Shown: in pieces, positions 15,849-24,299 of the stretch
Layout: each line of letters opens with the position of its first letter
Numbering within the stretch: the first letter of the stretch is position 1
Source of the DNA: Paenibacillus sp. 32352
Lineage (GTDB): Bacteria; Bacillota; Bacilli; Paenibacillales; NBRC-103111
Assembly: GCF_002042965.1 (NCBI RefSeq)
Contig: NZ_MZNT01000020.1
Span: 62,001-126,000 of the forward strand
DNA: 64,000 nt
Direction of reading: 5' to 3'
Made by a program: the position numbers and the translations under genes
Notes under the pieces: model-generated
Database searches by the model: none
Seen by the model: the letters and a program-made list of their open reading frames with translations, nothing else
Told to the model about the DNA's origin: nothing

Positions 15849-17060
15849 TTGTCTAGTACATGGAAGGTTTATTTTTTAGCATTGGTTAGCTTTTTAGTGG
15901 GGACGTCCGAATATGTGATCTCAGGTGTCCTGGATAAGATCTCGGACTCGATGGCAATTTCGATTACCGCGGCGGGACAGCTTGTAACTATTTTTTCATT
16001 GGTATATGGGCTGTGCACACCGGTTACAATGGCCCTGACATCAAAGCTGGATAGAAAGAACCTGCTGGTAGGAGCATTGGGAATATTCATCTTAGCCAAT
16101 GTGATGTCCTTTGCTTTGCCTGGATTTGGACTGTTTATTATATCCCGTGTGATCATGGCTTTGGGAGCGGGCGTGGTGGTGGTTACAGCCTTGGATATTG
16201 CAGCCAAAATTGCGCCTGCAGGTAAGCAGGCAAGCTCAATCGCTACGGTCGTTATGGGATTTACGGCATCGTTAATTATTGGCGTTCCTCTTGGGCGAAT
16301 GGCTGCTGCTGAATACGGATGGCGATCGGTATTCGGTTTCATTGCTTTAGCGGGACTTGTGGCCGTCTTTGTTCTTTTCTACACCATTCCTCGAATTAAA
16401 GGGGACGCCCCCGTACCTCTAACGCAACAGTTAGCGTTGTTGAAAAACAAAAAGGTTGCAGTTGGCTTATCTATTACCCTCTTTTGGTTAGGGGGATATT
16501 CAATAGCTTATACGTACATTTCTCCCTATCTTCTTAACGTTGCAGGGGTGAATGAGGGGATGTTAAGCGGGGTTTTATTGGCATTCGGTATTGCAAGCTT
16601 AATAGGCTCCAAAACAGGGGGCTACAGCACAGATAAATGGGGGGTATCCTCCACATTACTCGGCGGAATGACTGTGCACGTCGCTGCTCTCATTTTGCTT
16701 TCGCTGGCGATTGCCGTATCAGCTAATATGTTCGTCATTGCCGCACTGTTGATCTTATGGTCATTCTCGGCATGGTCTACCGGTCCTACGCAGCAATATA
16801 ATCTGGTTCGGATTAAGCCGGAATACTCCGGGATTATGCTGGGTCTCAATCAATCTATGCTGCAGCTCGCGATGGCGGCAGGTGCAGGGATAGGAGCCAT
16901 TGCCGTTGAGCAGGTATCCTTATCCTCGATCACATGGTTTGGAGCCATTGGTGTAGCTATCGCAATCCTTGCGGCCCTAAGCTTGAACAGCATGATGAAA
17001 GAAAGCAAGGGAGCTAGGCAAACATACCAGGGTGTGCAGGAACGGCCTGTTCAAGAATGA
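15849..17060 (+). CDS. MFS transporter (drug/sugar efflux type)
   Basis: A 403-aa major facilitator with 12 predicted hydrophobic segments, of the AraJ/YdhP-like DHA1 group. It begins STWKVYFLALVSFLVGTSEYVISGVLD, where GTSEYV is a group signature, and has LDRKNLLVGAL between segments 2 and 3. The frame is open from an ATG at 15774, but those codons cross the operator, so the TTG at 15849, with AAAGGATGGG upstream, is preferred. It probably exports a toxic compound under ArsR control. Substrate unknown. Confidence 0.85.
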   Translation: MSSTWKVYFLALVSFLVGTSEYVISGVLDKISDSMAISITAAGQLVTIFSLVYGLCTPVTMALTSKLDRKNLLVGALGIFILANVMSFALPGFGLFIISRVIMALGAGVVVVTALDIAAKIAPAGKQASSIATVVMGFTASLIIGVPLGRMAAAEYGWRSVFGFIALAGLVAVFVLFYTIPRIKGDAPVPLTQQLALLKNKKVAVGLSITLFWLGGYSIAYTYISPYLLNVAGVNEGMLSGVLLAFGIASLIGSKTGGYSTDKWGVSSTLLGGMTVHVAALILLSLAIAVSANMFVIAALLILWSFSAWSTGPTQQYNLVRIKPEYSGIMLGLNQSMLQLAMAAGAGIGAIAVEQVSLSSITWFGAIGVAIAILAALSLNSMMKESKGARQTYQGVQERPVQE

Positions 17061-17135
17061 GCGGATCCTTTTGGTGAGAATGCGGCTCTGCAGCCAGCGA
17101 TTTCCGGCGGGAGCAGCCGAACCATCGCCATAATA

Positions 17136-17174
17136 AAAAGAGACATCGGCCTTCCAGGGCTGGTGTCTCTTAGT
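17136..17174. terminator. Bidirectional terminator between MFS and doc
   Basis: A long stem beginning AGAGACATCGGCC and ending GGGCTGGTGTCTCT, flanked by AAAAA on the left and TTAGTTTATT on the right, serves the two convergent units. Confidence 0.75.
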
Positions 17175-17576
17175 TTATTCTAACATCCTGCAGCTCCTTT
17201 GAATCATCTCAGTGAGCTCTTGAAAACCAAACTGATGATTTACCATATCTACAGTAAAATTCTCCGCGTCTTTGCTGCCCATTATGAAATGACTGCCATT
17301 ATACCGCAAGAAGATGACCAGGGCAGTAAAAGCCGTTCGCTTATTTGCGTTTTGAAAGGGATGGTTTTGACCGAGGGATTCAAAAAGCGCAGCCGCTTTC
17401 TCATAAAGGGTTTCATAGGCATCTTTGCCAAAAGCTGATGATTGCGGGCGTAACACAGCGGATTCCAATAGACTGTTGTTTTTTACACCAATATGTTCTC
17501 CGGGACTATATTTTTGTATCATAGCAACGTTAATAGCTATAACCTCTTGGACGGTAATAAACCGGGTTTTGTCCAT
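17175..17576 (-). CDS. Death-on-curing (Doc) family toxin
   Basis: A 133-aa Fic-fold protein with the complete Doc motif HPFQNANKRTA (His72 to Arg80). Characterised Doc proteins phosphorylate elongation factor Tu and stop translation. All catalytic residues of the motif are intact, so the toxin is probably active. The start overlaps the antitoxin stop by one base (TAATG), a typical coupled toxin-antitoxin order with antitoxin first. Length is usual for Doc (about 125-135). Confidence 0.92.
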   Translation of the reverse strand: MDKTRFITVQEVIAINVAMIQKYSPGEHIGVKNNSLLESAVLRPQSSAFGKDAYETLYEKAAALFESLGQNHPFQNANKRTAFTALVIFLRYNGSHFIMGSKDAENFTVDMVNHQFGFQELTEMIQRSCRMLE

Positions 17577-17839
17577 TATCTATCTTTCAGTCCTTTTAAT
17601 GTTTCGTCATACTCCTCCATAACTTTGGAAAGGGTATCTAGAAAATCAGTGCTGATTCCAGTCGGCAGATTTACCTTATTGATTTTTTTAATAACGATTT
17701 CCCCATCATTTTCATGGACTTCAATACGGACGGAATCACCGGCATCCAATCCGAGTTGTTTAAGAGCGTCTGTCATCGTTAAGCCCAAGCTGTTTCCAAA
17801 CTTCGAGACTTTGCGTTCCATTTCTATCACCTTGCTCAT
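17576..17839 (-). CDS. AbrB/MazE-type antitoxin partner of Doc
   Basis: An 87-aa protein with an N-terminal SpoVT/AbrB swapped-hairpin DNA-binding domain (RKVSKFGNSLGLTMTDAL, residues 9-26) and a C-terminal acidic tail that would bind the toxin. Doc is classically paired with a Phd-fold antitoxin; here the partner is of the MazE fold. The start at 17839 has AAGGAG 11 bases away; an internal ATG at 17821 would give the shorter, family-typical N-terminus, so the exact start is open. Confidence 0.88.
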   Translation of the reverse strand: MSKVIEMERKVSKFGNSLGLTMTDALKQLGLDAGDSVRIEVHENDGEIVIKKINKVNLPTGISTDFLDTLSKVMEEYDETLKGLKDR

Positions 17840-18017
17840 ATTGTAATCAACTCCTTATCATATTATTCAACTGTTATAACAATTATACATTATTACATGG
17901 TATTTTGAAATGAATGGATAACCGGGTAATACCCAATTACGATCATTATAGAAGTATGAATTTTACATATCTAGATCAGATCGACAAAACAGGATATCTA
18001 TGATATGGTAAAAGTAT

Positions 18018-18070
18018 CCCATAGGCATTCTACTCTTTCGGAGTAGGGTGCCTTGGTGCATATTTATGGG
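18018..18070 (+). other. Structured RNA element in the leader of the L25 gene
   Basis: GGCATTCTACTC pairs with GAGTAGGGTGCC (12 bp with two G-U pairs, loop TTTCG), and the flanks CCCATA/TATGGG close a second perfect 6-bp helix around it, leaving a 12-base bulge. There is no T-run, so it is not a simple terminator. It lies about 60 bases upstream of a 28-codon mini-ORF. Confidence 0.5.
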
Positions 18071-18127
18071 AAATTTACATTAAATGTCTTGTAAATCGGT
18101 TCGATAGGACATGGAGGTGGTGATGCT

Positions 18128-18214
18128 ATGTTTCTCTTTGCAGCCCCGTTAAGGGGATATTGGATGACCGTGGGCAGCAGGCAAAGATCATTTGATGAGA
18201 AGGAGCGAGCATAG
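18128..18214 (+). CDS. Leader mini-ORF (28 aa) upstream of L25
   Basis: Starts MFLFAAPLRGYWMTV and ends KERA; the stop lies one base before the L25 ATG at 18216. GGAGGTGGTG precedes its ATG with good spacing, so it is probably translated, and the arrangement would couple L25 translation to it. No family recognised. Confidence 0.5.
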   Translation: MFLFAAPLRGYWMTVGSRQRSFDEKERA

Positions 18215-18215
18215 C

Positions 18216-18761
18216 ATGACTACAAGGTTTCAAGCGGAACCCCGCGTACCGTTAAATTCTTCCGGACTTCGGGAACTGCGCAGATCCGGACGTCTGCCGG
18301 GCGTTATTTTCAGAAAACATGCGGAGAATGAGCGGATTCATATTTCGGCGACCCAGTTTCAAAAATGGCTGAAGCAAGGCGGGTCAGGATTCATTGAGCT
18401 GCATTTTGAAGGCGAAGGCTCGCTGACCGTACTGCTGGAGGACTTCCAGCGGGACCCGGTGACGAGGGATTTATTGCATGTCGATTTTCAGCAGGTTCAG
18501 ATGGGCGAGCGCATTCGCACGAAGATTCCGGTCAAGTTCAAAGGAACTCCTATCGGAACAAAGGAAGGCGGCGTCGTGCAGATTCAATGCTCGGCTATCG
18601 AGGTAGAGGCATTGCCTAAGCATTTGCCGGATGTAGTGGAATTGAATATTAGCACGATGGGCATTGGAGAAACGTTGTACGTCAAGGATGTGGAGTTTGC
18701 GTCTGAGGTGACGGTGATTTCCGAGGCCCACGAGTTCCTGCTTTCCGTCGTTAAGCCTTAG
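18216..18761 (+). CDS. rplY: 50S ribosomal protein L25/general stress protein Ctc
   Basis: A 181-aa two-domain L25 of the TL5/Ctc type: the N-terminal 5S rRNA-binding beta-barrel (about residues 1-95) begins with the family pattern SSGLRELRRSGRLPGVIF, followed by the C-terminal TL5 domain with GTPIGTKEGGVVQIQ. In Bacillus the orthologue Ctc binds the ribosome under stress. The ATG at 18216 has AAGGAG 10 bases upstream and directly follows the mini-ORF stop; an upstream in-frame start at 18192 would overlap that ORF. A terminator follows. Confidence 0.92.
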   Translation: MTTRFQAEPRVPLNSSGLRELRRSGRLPGVIFRKHAENERIHISATQFQKWLKQGGSGFIELHFEGEGSLTVLLEDFQRDPVTRDLLHVDFQQVQMGERIRTKIPVKFKGTPIGTKEGGVVQIQCSAIEVEALPKHLPDVVELNISTMGIGETLYVKDVEFASEVTVISEAHEFLLSVVKP

Positions 18762-18790
18762 CTTTCGTTACATCATGTAAAAAAAGAGAT

Positions 18791-18832
18791 CACGTCGTGC
18801 TTGCGATTTGCTTGCGGGCACGATGTTTTTGT
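18791..18832 (+). terminator. Terminator after L25
   Basis: CGTCGTGC pairs with GCACGATG (one G-U) with further inner pairing, followed by TTTTTGTTT. Confidence 0.8.
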
Positions 18833-18892
18833 TTGAACGTAAGGCCTTGTCCGTTACGACAAGGATTGATATAAAAGCGTGGAGGGAATTAT

Positions 18893-19867
18893 ATGTCAAT
18901 GATAAGAGTCGGGATTGTAGGTTATGGCAATTTGGGCCGCGGGGTTGAAAAGGCCATTCGGCAGAACCCGGATATGGAGCTTGCAGCGATCTTCACGAGA
19001 CGTCAGCCCGGGAACATGGCCTCGACAGGGCTAATCAAGCACATCTCTGAAGCTGAACAATACATAGGAAAGATCGATGTCATGATATTATGCGGCGGTT
19101 CTGCAACGGATTTACCGGAGCAAGGCCCGTACTTCGCTTCCATGTTCCATACGGTGGACAGCTTCGACAGGCACGCCAAAATTCCAGAATACTTCGATGC
19201 GGTAGATGCATCGGCAAGAAGAGGCGGGCATGCAAGTGTGATTTCAACGGGTTGGGATCCGGGCTTATTTTCATTAAACCGTCTGCTCGCTGAGGCGGTG
19301 CTGCCGGAAGGAAATGAGTACACGTTTTGGGGAAAAGGCGTGAGCCAGGGGCATTCGGATGCGATTCGCCGAATTCGGGGCGTCGACAATGCGGTTCAAT
19401 ATACCATCCCCAGCATGGATGCGGTGGATAAGGTAAGAAGGGGGGAGGATCCGGTACTGACCGCAAGGGACAAGCATTTGAGAGAGTGCTATGTTGTAGT
19501 GGAGCCAGGAGAAGATTTGTCCCGAATTGAACATGAAATTACCACGATGCCGGATTATTTTGCCGATTATGAGACTCGGGTGAACTTTATTAGTGCAGAA
19601 GAGCTGCAGGAAAAGCACTCCGCCATGCCTCATGGCGGACTTGTTCTCAGAAGCGGGAAGACAGGTGACAACAGCAAGCAGATTATCGAATTTGGACTCA
19701 ACCTTGCCAGCAATCCCGAATTTACGGGAAGCGTGTTGGTCGCCTATGCCAGAGCTATCAGCAGATTCGCGAAGGAAGGCTTTACAGGGACCAAAACGGC
19801 ATTCGATATTCCTTTCAGCTACTTATCCCCCAAATCGGGCGAGCAGCTTAGAAGGGAATTGCTGTAA
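18893..19867 (+). CDS. ddh: meso-Diaminopimelate D-dehydrogenase
   Basis: A 324-aa NADPH-dependent enzyme (EC 1.4.1.16) that aminates tetrahydrodipicolinate directly to meso-diaminopimelate, a one-step route to lysine and peptidoglycan precursor. The N-terminus RVGIVGYGNLGRGVE is the dinucleotide-binding motif; ICGGSATDLP-like and STGWDPGLFSLNR segments are characteristic of Ddh. Length is as expected (about 320-326). GGAGGG lies 6 bases before the ATG. It is a single-gene unit, closed by a 21-bp hairpin terminator. Bacillus subtilis lacks this enzyme, so the organism has an additional or alternative lysine branch. Confidence 0.94.
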   Translation: MSMIRVGIVGYGNLGRGVEKAIRQNPDMELAAIFTRRQPGNMASTGLIKHISEAEQYIGKIDVMILCGGSATDLPEQGPYFASMFHTVDSFDRHAKIPEYFDAVDASARRGGHASVISTGWDPGLFSLNRLLAEAVLPEGNEYTFWGKGVSQGHSDAIRRIRGVDNAVQYTIPSMDAVDKVRRGEDPVLTARDKHLRECYVVVEPGEDLSRIEHEITTMPDYFADYETRVNFISAEELQEKHSAMPHGGLVLRSGKTGDNSKQIIEFGLNLASNPEFTGSVLVAYARAISRFAKEGFTGTKTAFDIPFSYLSPKSGEQLRRELL

Positions 19868-19889
19868 AGCGCTCGGTATTTCCCCACCC

Positions 19890-19936
19890 TTATAAATAGA
19901 AAAAACATCATGGAAATGGTGTTTTTTCTATTTATA
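19890..19936 (+). terminator. Exceptionally long terminator hairpin after ddh
   Basis: TTATAAATAGAAAAAACATCA pairs along about 21 bp with the downstream arm ending TTTTTTCTATTTATAA; the T-run lies inside the stem. It would function in both directions. Confidence 0.8.
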
Positions 19937-20026
19937 AGCCCCTTTTTTCATGCACGCTGCGAGCTTATAGGAACCATGCGCACCAAATAAAAATAGTATA
20001 GGCAATAAAGGTTCTTACCGGAAGGA

Positions 20027-20755
20027 ATGATCCATATAAAAAAATTTAAGCCTGCAGCTGTTAAGGTGCGTAGAATCGGCGTCGTGCTGAACCGATTTAA
20101 TAAAAAGGTATTCATTTATACGATTCCCGGGCATAAACCTCCGGCATTTTTCTACCGCAGCATCATGGACATTGACGCAGATGGATCCCCCCGCGCCTAC
20201 AATCCCCAAAATACCGGGCTTGACGATTTGAGCCACGCTGGCAGACCCGGCCATTGGGTAGGGATTGTTACACACAACGGCAAGCCTTCGGGAAGGCCGG
20301 TCATACAAAAACGTACGGATCCCGCCCCCGGCTTTTATGTTTCCCAAACAGCCCTAAGTGATTTTAACAAGCGCTTTACCGATCCGAACGCTTATGTGAA
20401 TTCGGAGAAAATCCCCTTTATCGTTTTACCCCAAAGGAGAAGCTTTGGTGCAGTTTTGGGCGATATGGCCGTAGTTTATAACATAAAGAATGGAAGATTG
20501 GCTTTTGCTGTTTACGCGGATACGGATGTTGGTATTGGTGAAGGCTCCATTGCATTAGCTAGAGTGCTGGGCATCAACTCGAATCCAAGAACGGGCGGAA
20601 CAGGAAATCAAGAGAATGTATTCTATTTAGTTTTTCCGAAGTCCGGAAGGGGAAATGGGCACATACCTACCCGAAGGGAGATTATAATAAAGACACAAAG
20701 GCTGTTCAGAGAGTGGGGCGGGATTCAGCTTTTAAAAAAGGTACAGCAATGCTAG
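20027..20755 (+). CDS. GH75 chitosanase-like protein
   Basis: A 242-aa protein resembling fungal-type chitosanases of glycoside hydrolase family 75. Seen: SIMDIDADGSP, matching the catalytic Asp-rich motif of the family, GFYVSQTALSDFN, IPFIVLP, and VYADTDVGIGEGSIALARVLG. Members hydrolyse beta-1,4-linked glucosamine polymers. No signal peptide is evident, although the substrate would be extracellular. GGAAGGA abuts the ATG at 20027, which is too close for normal initiation; an in-frame ATA at 20036 would have 9-base spacing, so the start is uncertain. It opens the glycan-editing cluster that continues to 24913. Confidence 0.8.
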   Translation: MIHIKKFKPAAVKVRRIGVVLNRFNKKVFIYTIPGHKPPAFFYRSIMDIDADGSPRAYNPQNTGLDDLSHAGRPGHWVGIVTHNGKPSGRPVIQKRTDPAPGFYVSQTALSDFNKRFTDPNAYVNSEKIPFIVLPQRRSFGAVLGDMAVVYNIKNGRLAFAVYADTDVGIGEGSIALARVLGINSNPRTGGTGNQENVFYLVFPKSGRGNGHIPTRREIIIKTQRLFREWGGIQLLKKVQQC

Positions 20756-20779
20756 TTAAACATAGTATCGCCTATCGCC

Positions 20780-20808
20780 AGCCGGGCTTCGAAAAGCCGG
20801 CTTTTTTG
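20780..20808 (+). terminator. Terminator after the GH75 gene
   Basis: AGCCGG pairs with CCGGCT with an inner GCTT/AAGC-type extension, then TTTTTT. Confidence 0.8.
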
Positions 20809-20942
20809 TTGCCCGAATTTAGGCATCGCCTGCAGCGAACGGACAACTTTCCTTTGTATTCTGCACGCATAATCTATTTTATGGTCAAGGCTTCCTGGAT
20901 ACAGGCAATGACCGCGAAATATAACAACAGGGGGTTCCGACT

Positions 20943-21923
20943 TTGAGGGTACTTTTTTTAGAAAGCCACCCCATGTGGATTCATGGCCTTCCCAATGGCT
21001 TCCGGGATGCGGGACACCAGGTGAAAGTGTCTGGTCCTCTCACGAGAAAAAAGCTTCCTCGCTTAATAGCGGATTTCCGGCCGCATTTGATCATTACTTT
21101 GGGTTGGACGGAAGAACACAGCCCCCTCAAGCGCAAATGGATTCGGCACTATGTTGGCCGATCCGGCATTCCGCATGTCTACTGGGCAACAGAAGATCCT
21201 ACGCACCACCATACTTTTACTCTCCCATACGTAAAAGCGGTCAAACCGGATTTTGTCTTTACCATCTGCCGTGACATGGTAAAGAAGTACGAGAAAATGG
21301 GCATTCCCGCTGCTCATTCAGATTTCGGCCACCACCGGAACGTTCATAGGAACGGGAGGGAGCATGCCGGGTTTCGCAGCGATATCGCCATCGTAGCCAA
21401 CGGCTATTCTCGAATATTACAAAAATATCCTCGCCATTTTCGCATCAAGTCCTTGTCCACTTTAATCCATCCGCTGGTAAAAAGGAAAATCAGGGTCGAT
21501 TTCTGGGGAAGGCAGTGGAATGAAGTCAAGCCCGTACTAGGCATTCGGATTCCTGAGAAGTGGATTCACGGTTATTTGCCTTATCAAGAGGCATATAAGG
21601 TTTACAACTCCGCGAAAATTATTATTGGTCCGCAAAACCAATTAAAGCAAGTAACGCAAAGAACTTATGAAATCCTCGGGTCGGGAGGATTCTTGCTTAC
21701 AAGCGACACACCGGAAATACGACGGCTCTTTAAGCCGGGAAAGCACCTTGTTGTCTCACGCTCTCCGGAAGAAACGGTACGGCTTGTCAGATATTATCTC
21801 AAACACCCTGACAAAAGGGAACAAATTAGAAAAGCCGGCAAGCAGGCTGTCGCCAAGCATACGTACAAGCATCGTGCCATTCGGATGCTACTTGAGCTAA
21901 AGAAACGAAGCATTCTAAAATAA
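20943..21923 (+). CDS. CgeB-like glycosyltransferase (copy 1)
   Basis: A 326-aa glycosyltransferase of the CgeB (spore maturation) type: an N-terminal DUF3880-like Rossmann half (RVLFLESHPMWIHGLPNGF) and a C-terminal GT4-like half with the nucleotide-sugar region QRTYEILGSGGFLLTSDTPE. B. subtilis CgeB belongs to the sporulation locus that glycosylates the spore crust. The start is a TTG at 20943 after AGGGGG. A paralogue of equal length lies at 23319, and each is followed by a NodB deacetylase, so the pair looks like a duplicated module. Acceptor and sugar are unknown. Confidence 0.85.
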   Translation: MRVLFLESHPMWIHGLPNGFRDAGHQVKVSGPLTRKKLPRLIADFRPHLIITLGWTEEHSPLKRKWIRHYVGRSGIPHVYWATEDPTHHHTFTLPYVKAVKPDFVFTICRDMVKKYEKMGIPAAHSDFGHHRNVHRNGREHAGFRSDIAIVANGYSRILQKYPRHFRIKSLSTLIHPLVKRKIRVDFWGRQWNEVKPVLGIRIPEKWIHGYLPYQEAYKVYNSAKIIIGPQNQLKQVTQRTYEILGSGGFLLTSDTPEIRRLFKPGKHLVVSRSPEETVRLVRYYLKHPDKREQIRKAGKQAVAKHTYKHRAIRMLLELKKRSILK

Positions 21924-21949
21924 CAAGGAAAAGAAAGAGAAGATCACCC

Positions 21950-22594
21950 GTGAAGATAAATCGCGTTATCTACAATGTGCCGACCCGTAAACGGATCCTC
22001 GCCTTAACCTTCAATATGGCTTATGGTCATCGGGTCCCTGTCCAATTACTTTCCTTATTGAAAGCAAGAGGCGTAAAAAAAGCGACATTTTTTGTCACTG
22101 GGGAGTGGGTACAGCTCAACCCTGGTATTGCCAAGCGAATACAGCAGATGGGTTTTGACATTGCTTCCCATGGACATCGTCATGAGGATTACACCTCTCA
22201 TTCGAATGCTTGGATAGAGCGGGATGTGAAAGCTGCCAAGCGGGCTATTGTTAACGCAACCGGAGCCAAGACCAATATGATTCGCACGCCAAGCGGCGAC
22301 CTCGATTTGCGAGTCATTAAGAAGCTGCTGAGCATGAAGCAAACGATTGTTCATTGGGACACGGATTCGTTAGATTGGAAATACAAGAATGTAAAAAAAA
22401 TCGTTCAGCGGGTGCTGCCTAATATACATCCGGGTGCGATCGTATTGCTCCACGGCTGTGACCCATGGCCCCAGACGTTGAAAGCCTTACCCATTATTCT
22501 GGATGGAATAAAAAAGAAGGGTTACACATTGGTAACCGTGAATGAACTGCTATCTGGGATCCGTCCTAAAGCAAACCGACAAAAAATCATTTAA
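21950..22594 (+). CDS. NodB-type polysaccharide deacetylase homologue, catalytic Asp lost
   Basis: A 214-aa NodB-fold protein. The zinc-binding HxxxH is present (SHGHRHEDY), as are RTPSGD and the C-terminal LLHGCD. The first motif, normally TFDxxWG or TFDDG with the catalytic base Asp, reads TFNMAYG, so Asp22 is Asn. It may be catalytically dead or altered, perhaps a binding or regulatory partner. It starts 26 bases after the CgeB-like gene and overlaps the convergent PdaB-like gene by 8 bases. The neighbouring PdaB-like protein keeps Asp at the same alignment position. Confidence 0.85.
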   Translation: MKINRVIYNVPTRKRILALTFNMAYGHRVPVQLLSLLKARGVKKATFFVTGEWVQLNPGIAKRIQQMGFDIASHGHRHEDYTSHSNAWIERDVKAAKRAIVNATGAKTNMIRTPSGDLDLRVIKKLLSMKQTIVHWDTDSLDWKYKNVKKIVQRVLPNIHPGAIVLLHGCDPWPQTLKALPIILDGIKKKGYTLVTVNELLSGIRPKANRQKII

Positions 22595-23228
22595 CGCGCG
22601 ATGAACCAGAACCGGTTCGCCCGTTTATGAGCTCGGAAACCGTGACGAACCGGAATCCTTTGGCTCTTAATCGGTCTATCATTATCGGAAGGGCCTTCGC
22701 CGTTTGGGTTGCAGAATCGCTTGCATGCATAAGAATGATGTCCCCGGCCTTAGTCTGAGAGAGTACCCGCTTGGCAATGGCATCAACCCCTGGATTGGTC
22801 CAGTCCAGGGAATCTACACTCCAATGGATCGTTCGATAGTTTAACGTTCTTAGTTTTTTTACAACCTTGGCATTGATACTGCCGTAAGGTGTCCGAATCA
22901 ATCGGGTCCGAACCCCTGTCACGTTTTTTATGATTCTTTCCGCTTTCTTTACCTGGACCCGAATCCAATCTTCGCGGTGTTTGGTATAGTCTTGATGCAA
23001 AAACCCGTGCGAGCCGATTTCATAGCCCAGGGAATGAATTTTACGTGCTAATCGGGGATGTTTGGCTGCCCAGGCGGCCGACAAAAAGAAAGTTGCATTT
23101 TTCACGTTTTTTTGCTGCAGCACCCACAGTACGGTCCCTGGTACCTGGTTCCCCCATCCGATATCAAATGTGAGCGCGATATATCGCTTATTTGTCGGGA
23201 AACGGTAAAAAGCATCACTATCGCCCAA
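22587..23228 (-). CDS. PdaB-like polysaccharide deacetylase
   Basis: A 213-aa NodB-domain deacetylase in which motif 1 is TFDIGWG, as in the sporulation deacetylase PdaB, with Asp22 as candidate base. The zinc motif is SHGFLHQDY, followed by RTPYGS and LMHASD. No signal peptide is visible, since the protein starts directly at the catalytic domain. The start is a TTG at 23228 behind GGAGGAG. It is transcribed against the surrounding cluster, sharing a 90-base divergent promoter region with the second CgeB-like gene. Substrate likely an N-acetylated glycan, by family. Confidence 0.87.
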   Translation of the reverse strand: MGDSDAFYRFPTNKRYIALTFDIGWGNQVPGTVLWVLQQKNVKNATFFLSAAWAAKHPRLARKIHSLGYEIGSHGFLHQDYTKHREDWIRVQVKKAERIIKNVTGVRTRLIRTPYGSINAKVVKKLRTLNYRTIHWSVDSLDWTNPGVDAIAKRVLSQTKAGDIILMHASDSATQTAKALPIMIDRLRAKGFRFVTVSELINGRTGSGSSRVK

Positions 23229-23318
23229 ACGGATCTCCTCCTAAAAAGTTATTCATTCGCATTATATTCCGAAAGCGGGAAAGCCTGACTGTGTGGCGGC
23301 CTGCGAAGGGGAGTGACT

Positions 23319-24299
23319 ATGAAAATTCTCTTTTTGGAAAGCGGGCCCATCTGGTCGAGGGGGCTCACTGATGGATTGCGTGATTTGGGTCATAACGTAA
23401 AGATTTCAGGTCCCTTGACCAAGAAAAAAATAGCTTCATTGATTTCCTCCTACAAGCCGCAGCTGCTTATGACTGTGGGTTGGGGTCCTGAACAAACAAA
23501 GGAAAAGCAGCGGTGGATGCGCCAATACGCCAGCATTTCGGGTATTCCATTGATCTATTGGTCAACAGAGGATCCCAATTTCACAGCAGAATTTACACTT
23601 CCGTTGATCCGAAGAATGAAACCGGATTTTGTATTTACCATTTCCGCCCGGACAGCCGCCTATTATCGGAAGCTTGGTATCCGCGCAGCTCATCTCGATT
23701 TTGGTTTTTCTCCTAGTATTCATCGAAGGGTAAAGCCGCTTCAAAAGTATAGACATAAAATTGCCGTCGTAGCGAACGCCTATCCTCAAGTCTTAAGCAG
23801 ATATCCGAAGCATTTTCGGCGAAAGGCATTGAATCTTCTGATACGTCCGCTGCTTTCTGCGGGTATTCGGGTAGATTTCTACGGGGCAGATTGGGAGAAG
23901 ATGAAGCCTTACTTGGGTAAAACCGTTCCACGAGGCTGGATACATGGGAAGCTGCCTTACCAAAATGCGAATCAAGTTTATAGTTCATCGCAAATCATGC
24001 TGGGTCTGCAAAATTACAGGGATATGGTAACCCAGCGAACCTATGAAATATTAGGTTCAGGGGGGTTCCTTCTTACCATCGACACACCGGGGGTAAGACG
24101 GGTCGGTAAACCGGGACGCGATTTTGCAGTGTCGACCTCGCCTGAAGATACGGTGCGGCTGGTACATCATTATCTAGAGCACCCATCAGCTCGAGAACGC
24201 ATTCGTAGGCAAGGGAACCGTACGGTTTATAGGCATAATTACACGAATCGGGCAAAACGTATGCTATCGATTCTTAGGAGGACGGGCTTATTAAAGTAG
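23319..24299 (+). CDS. CgeB-like glycosyltransferase (copy 2)
   Basis: A 326-aa paralogue of the gene at 20943, with the same length and motifs (KILFLESGPIWSRGLTDG at the N-terminus, QRTYEILGSGGFLLTIDTPG near residue 245). The copies are clearly homologous along their length but diverged, so the duplication is not recent. The ATG at 23319 is preferred to a GTG at 23313 because AAGGGGAG then has normal spacing and the N-terminus matches copy 1. Its last 10 bases overlap the next deacetylase gene. Confidence 0.85.
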   Translation: MKILFLESGPIWSRGLTDGLRDLGHNVKISGPLTKKKIASLISSYKPQLLMTVGWGPEQTKEKQRWMRQYASISGIPLIYWSTEDPNFTAEFTLPLIRRMKPDFVFTISARTAAYYRKLGIRAAHLDFGFSPSIHRRVKPLQKYRHKIAVVANAYPQVLSRYPKHFRRKALNLLIRPLLSAGIRVDFYGADWEKMKPYLGKTVPRGWIHGKLPYQNANQVYSSSQIMLGLQNYRDMVTQRTYEILGSGGFLLTIDTPGVRRVGKPGRDFAVSTSPEDTVRLVHHYLEHPSARERIRRQGNRTVYRHNYTNRAKRMLSILRRTGLLK

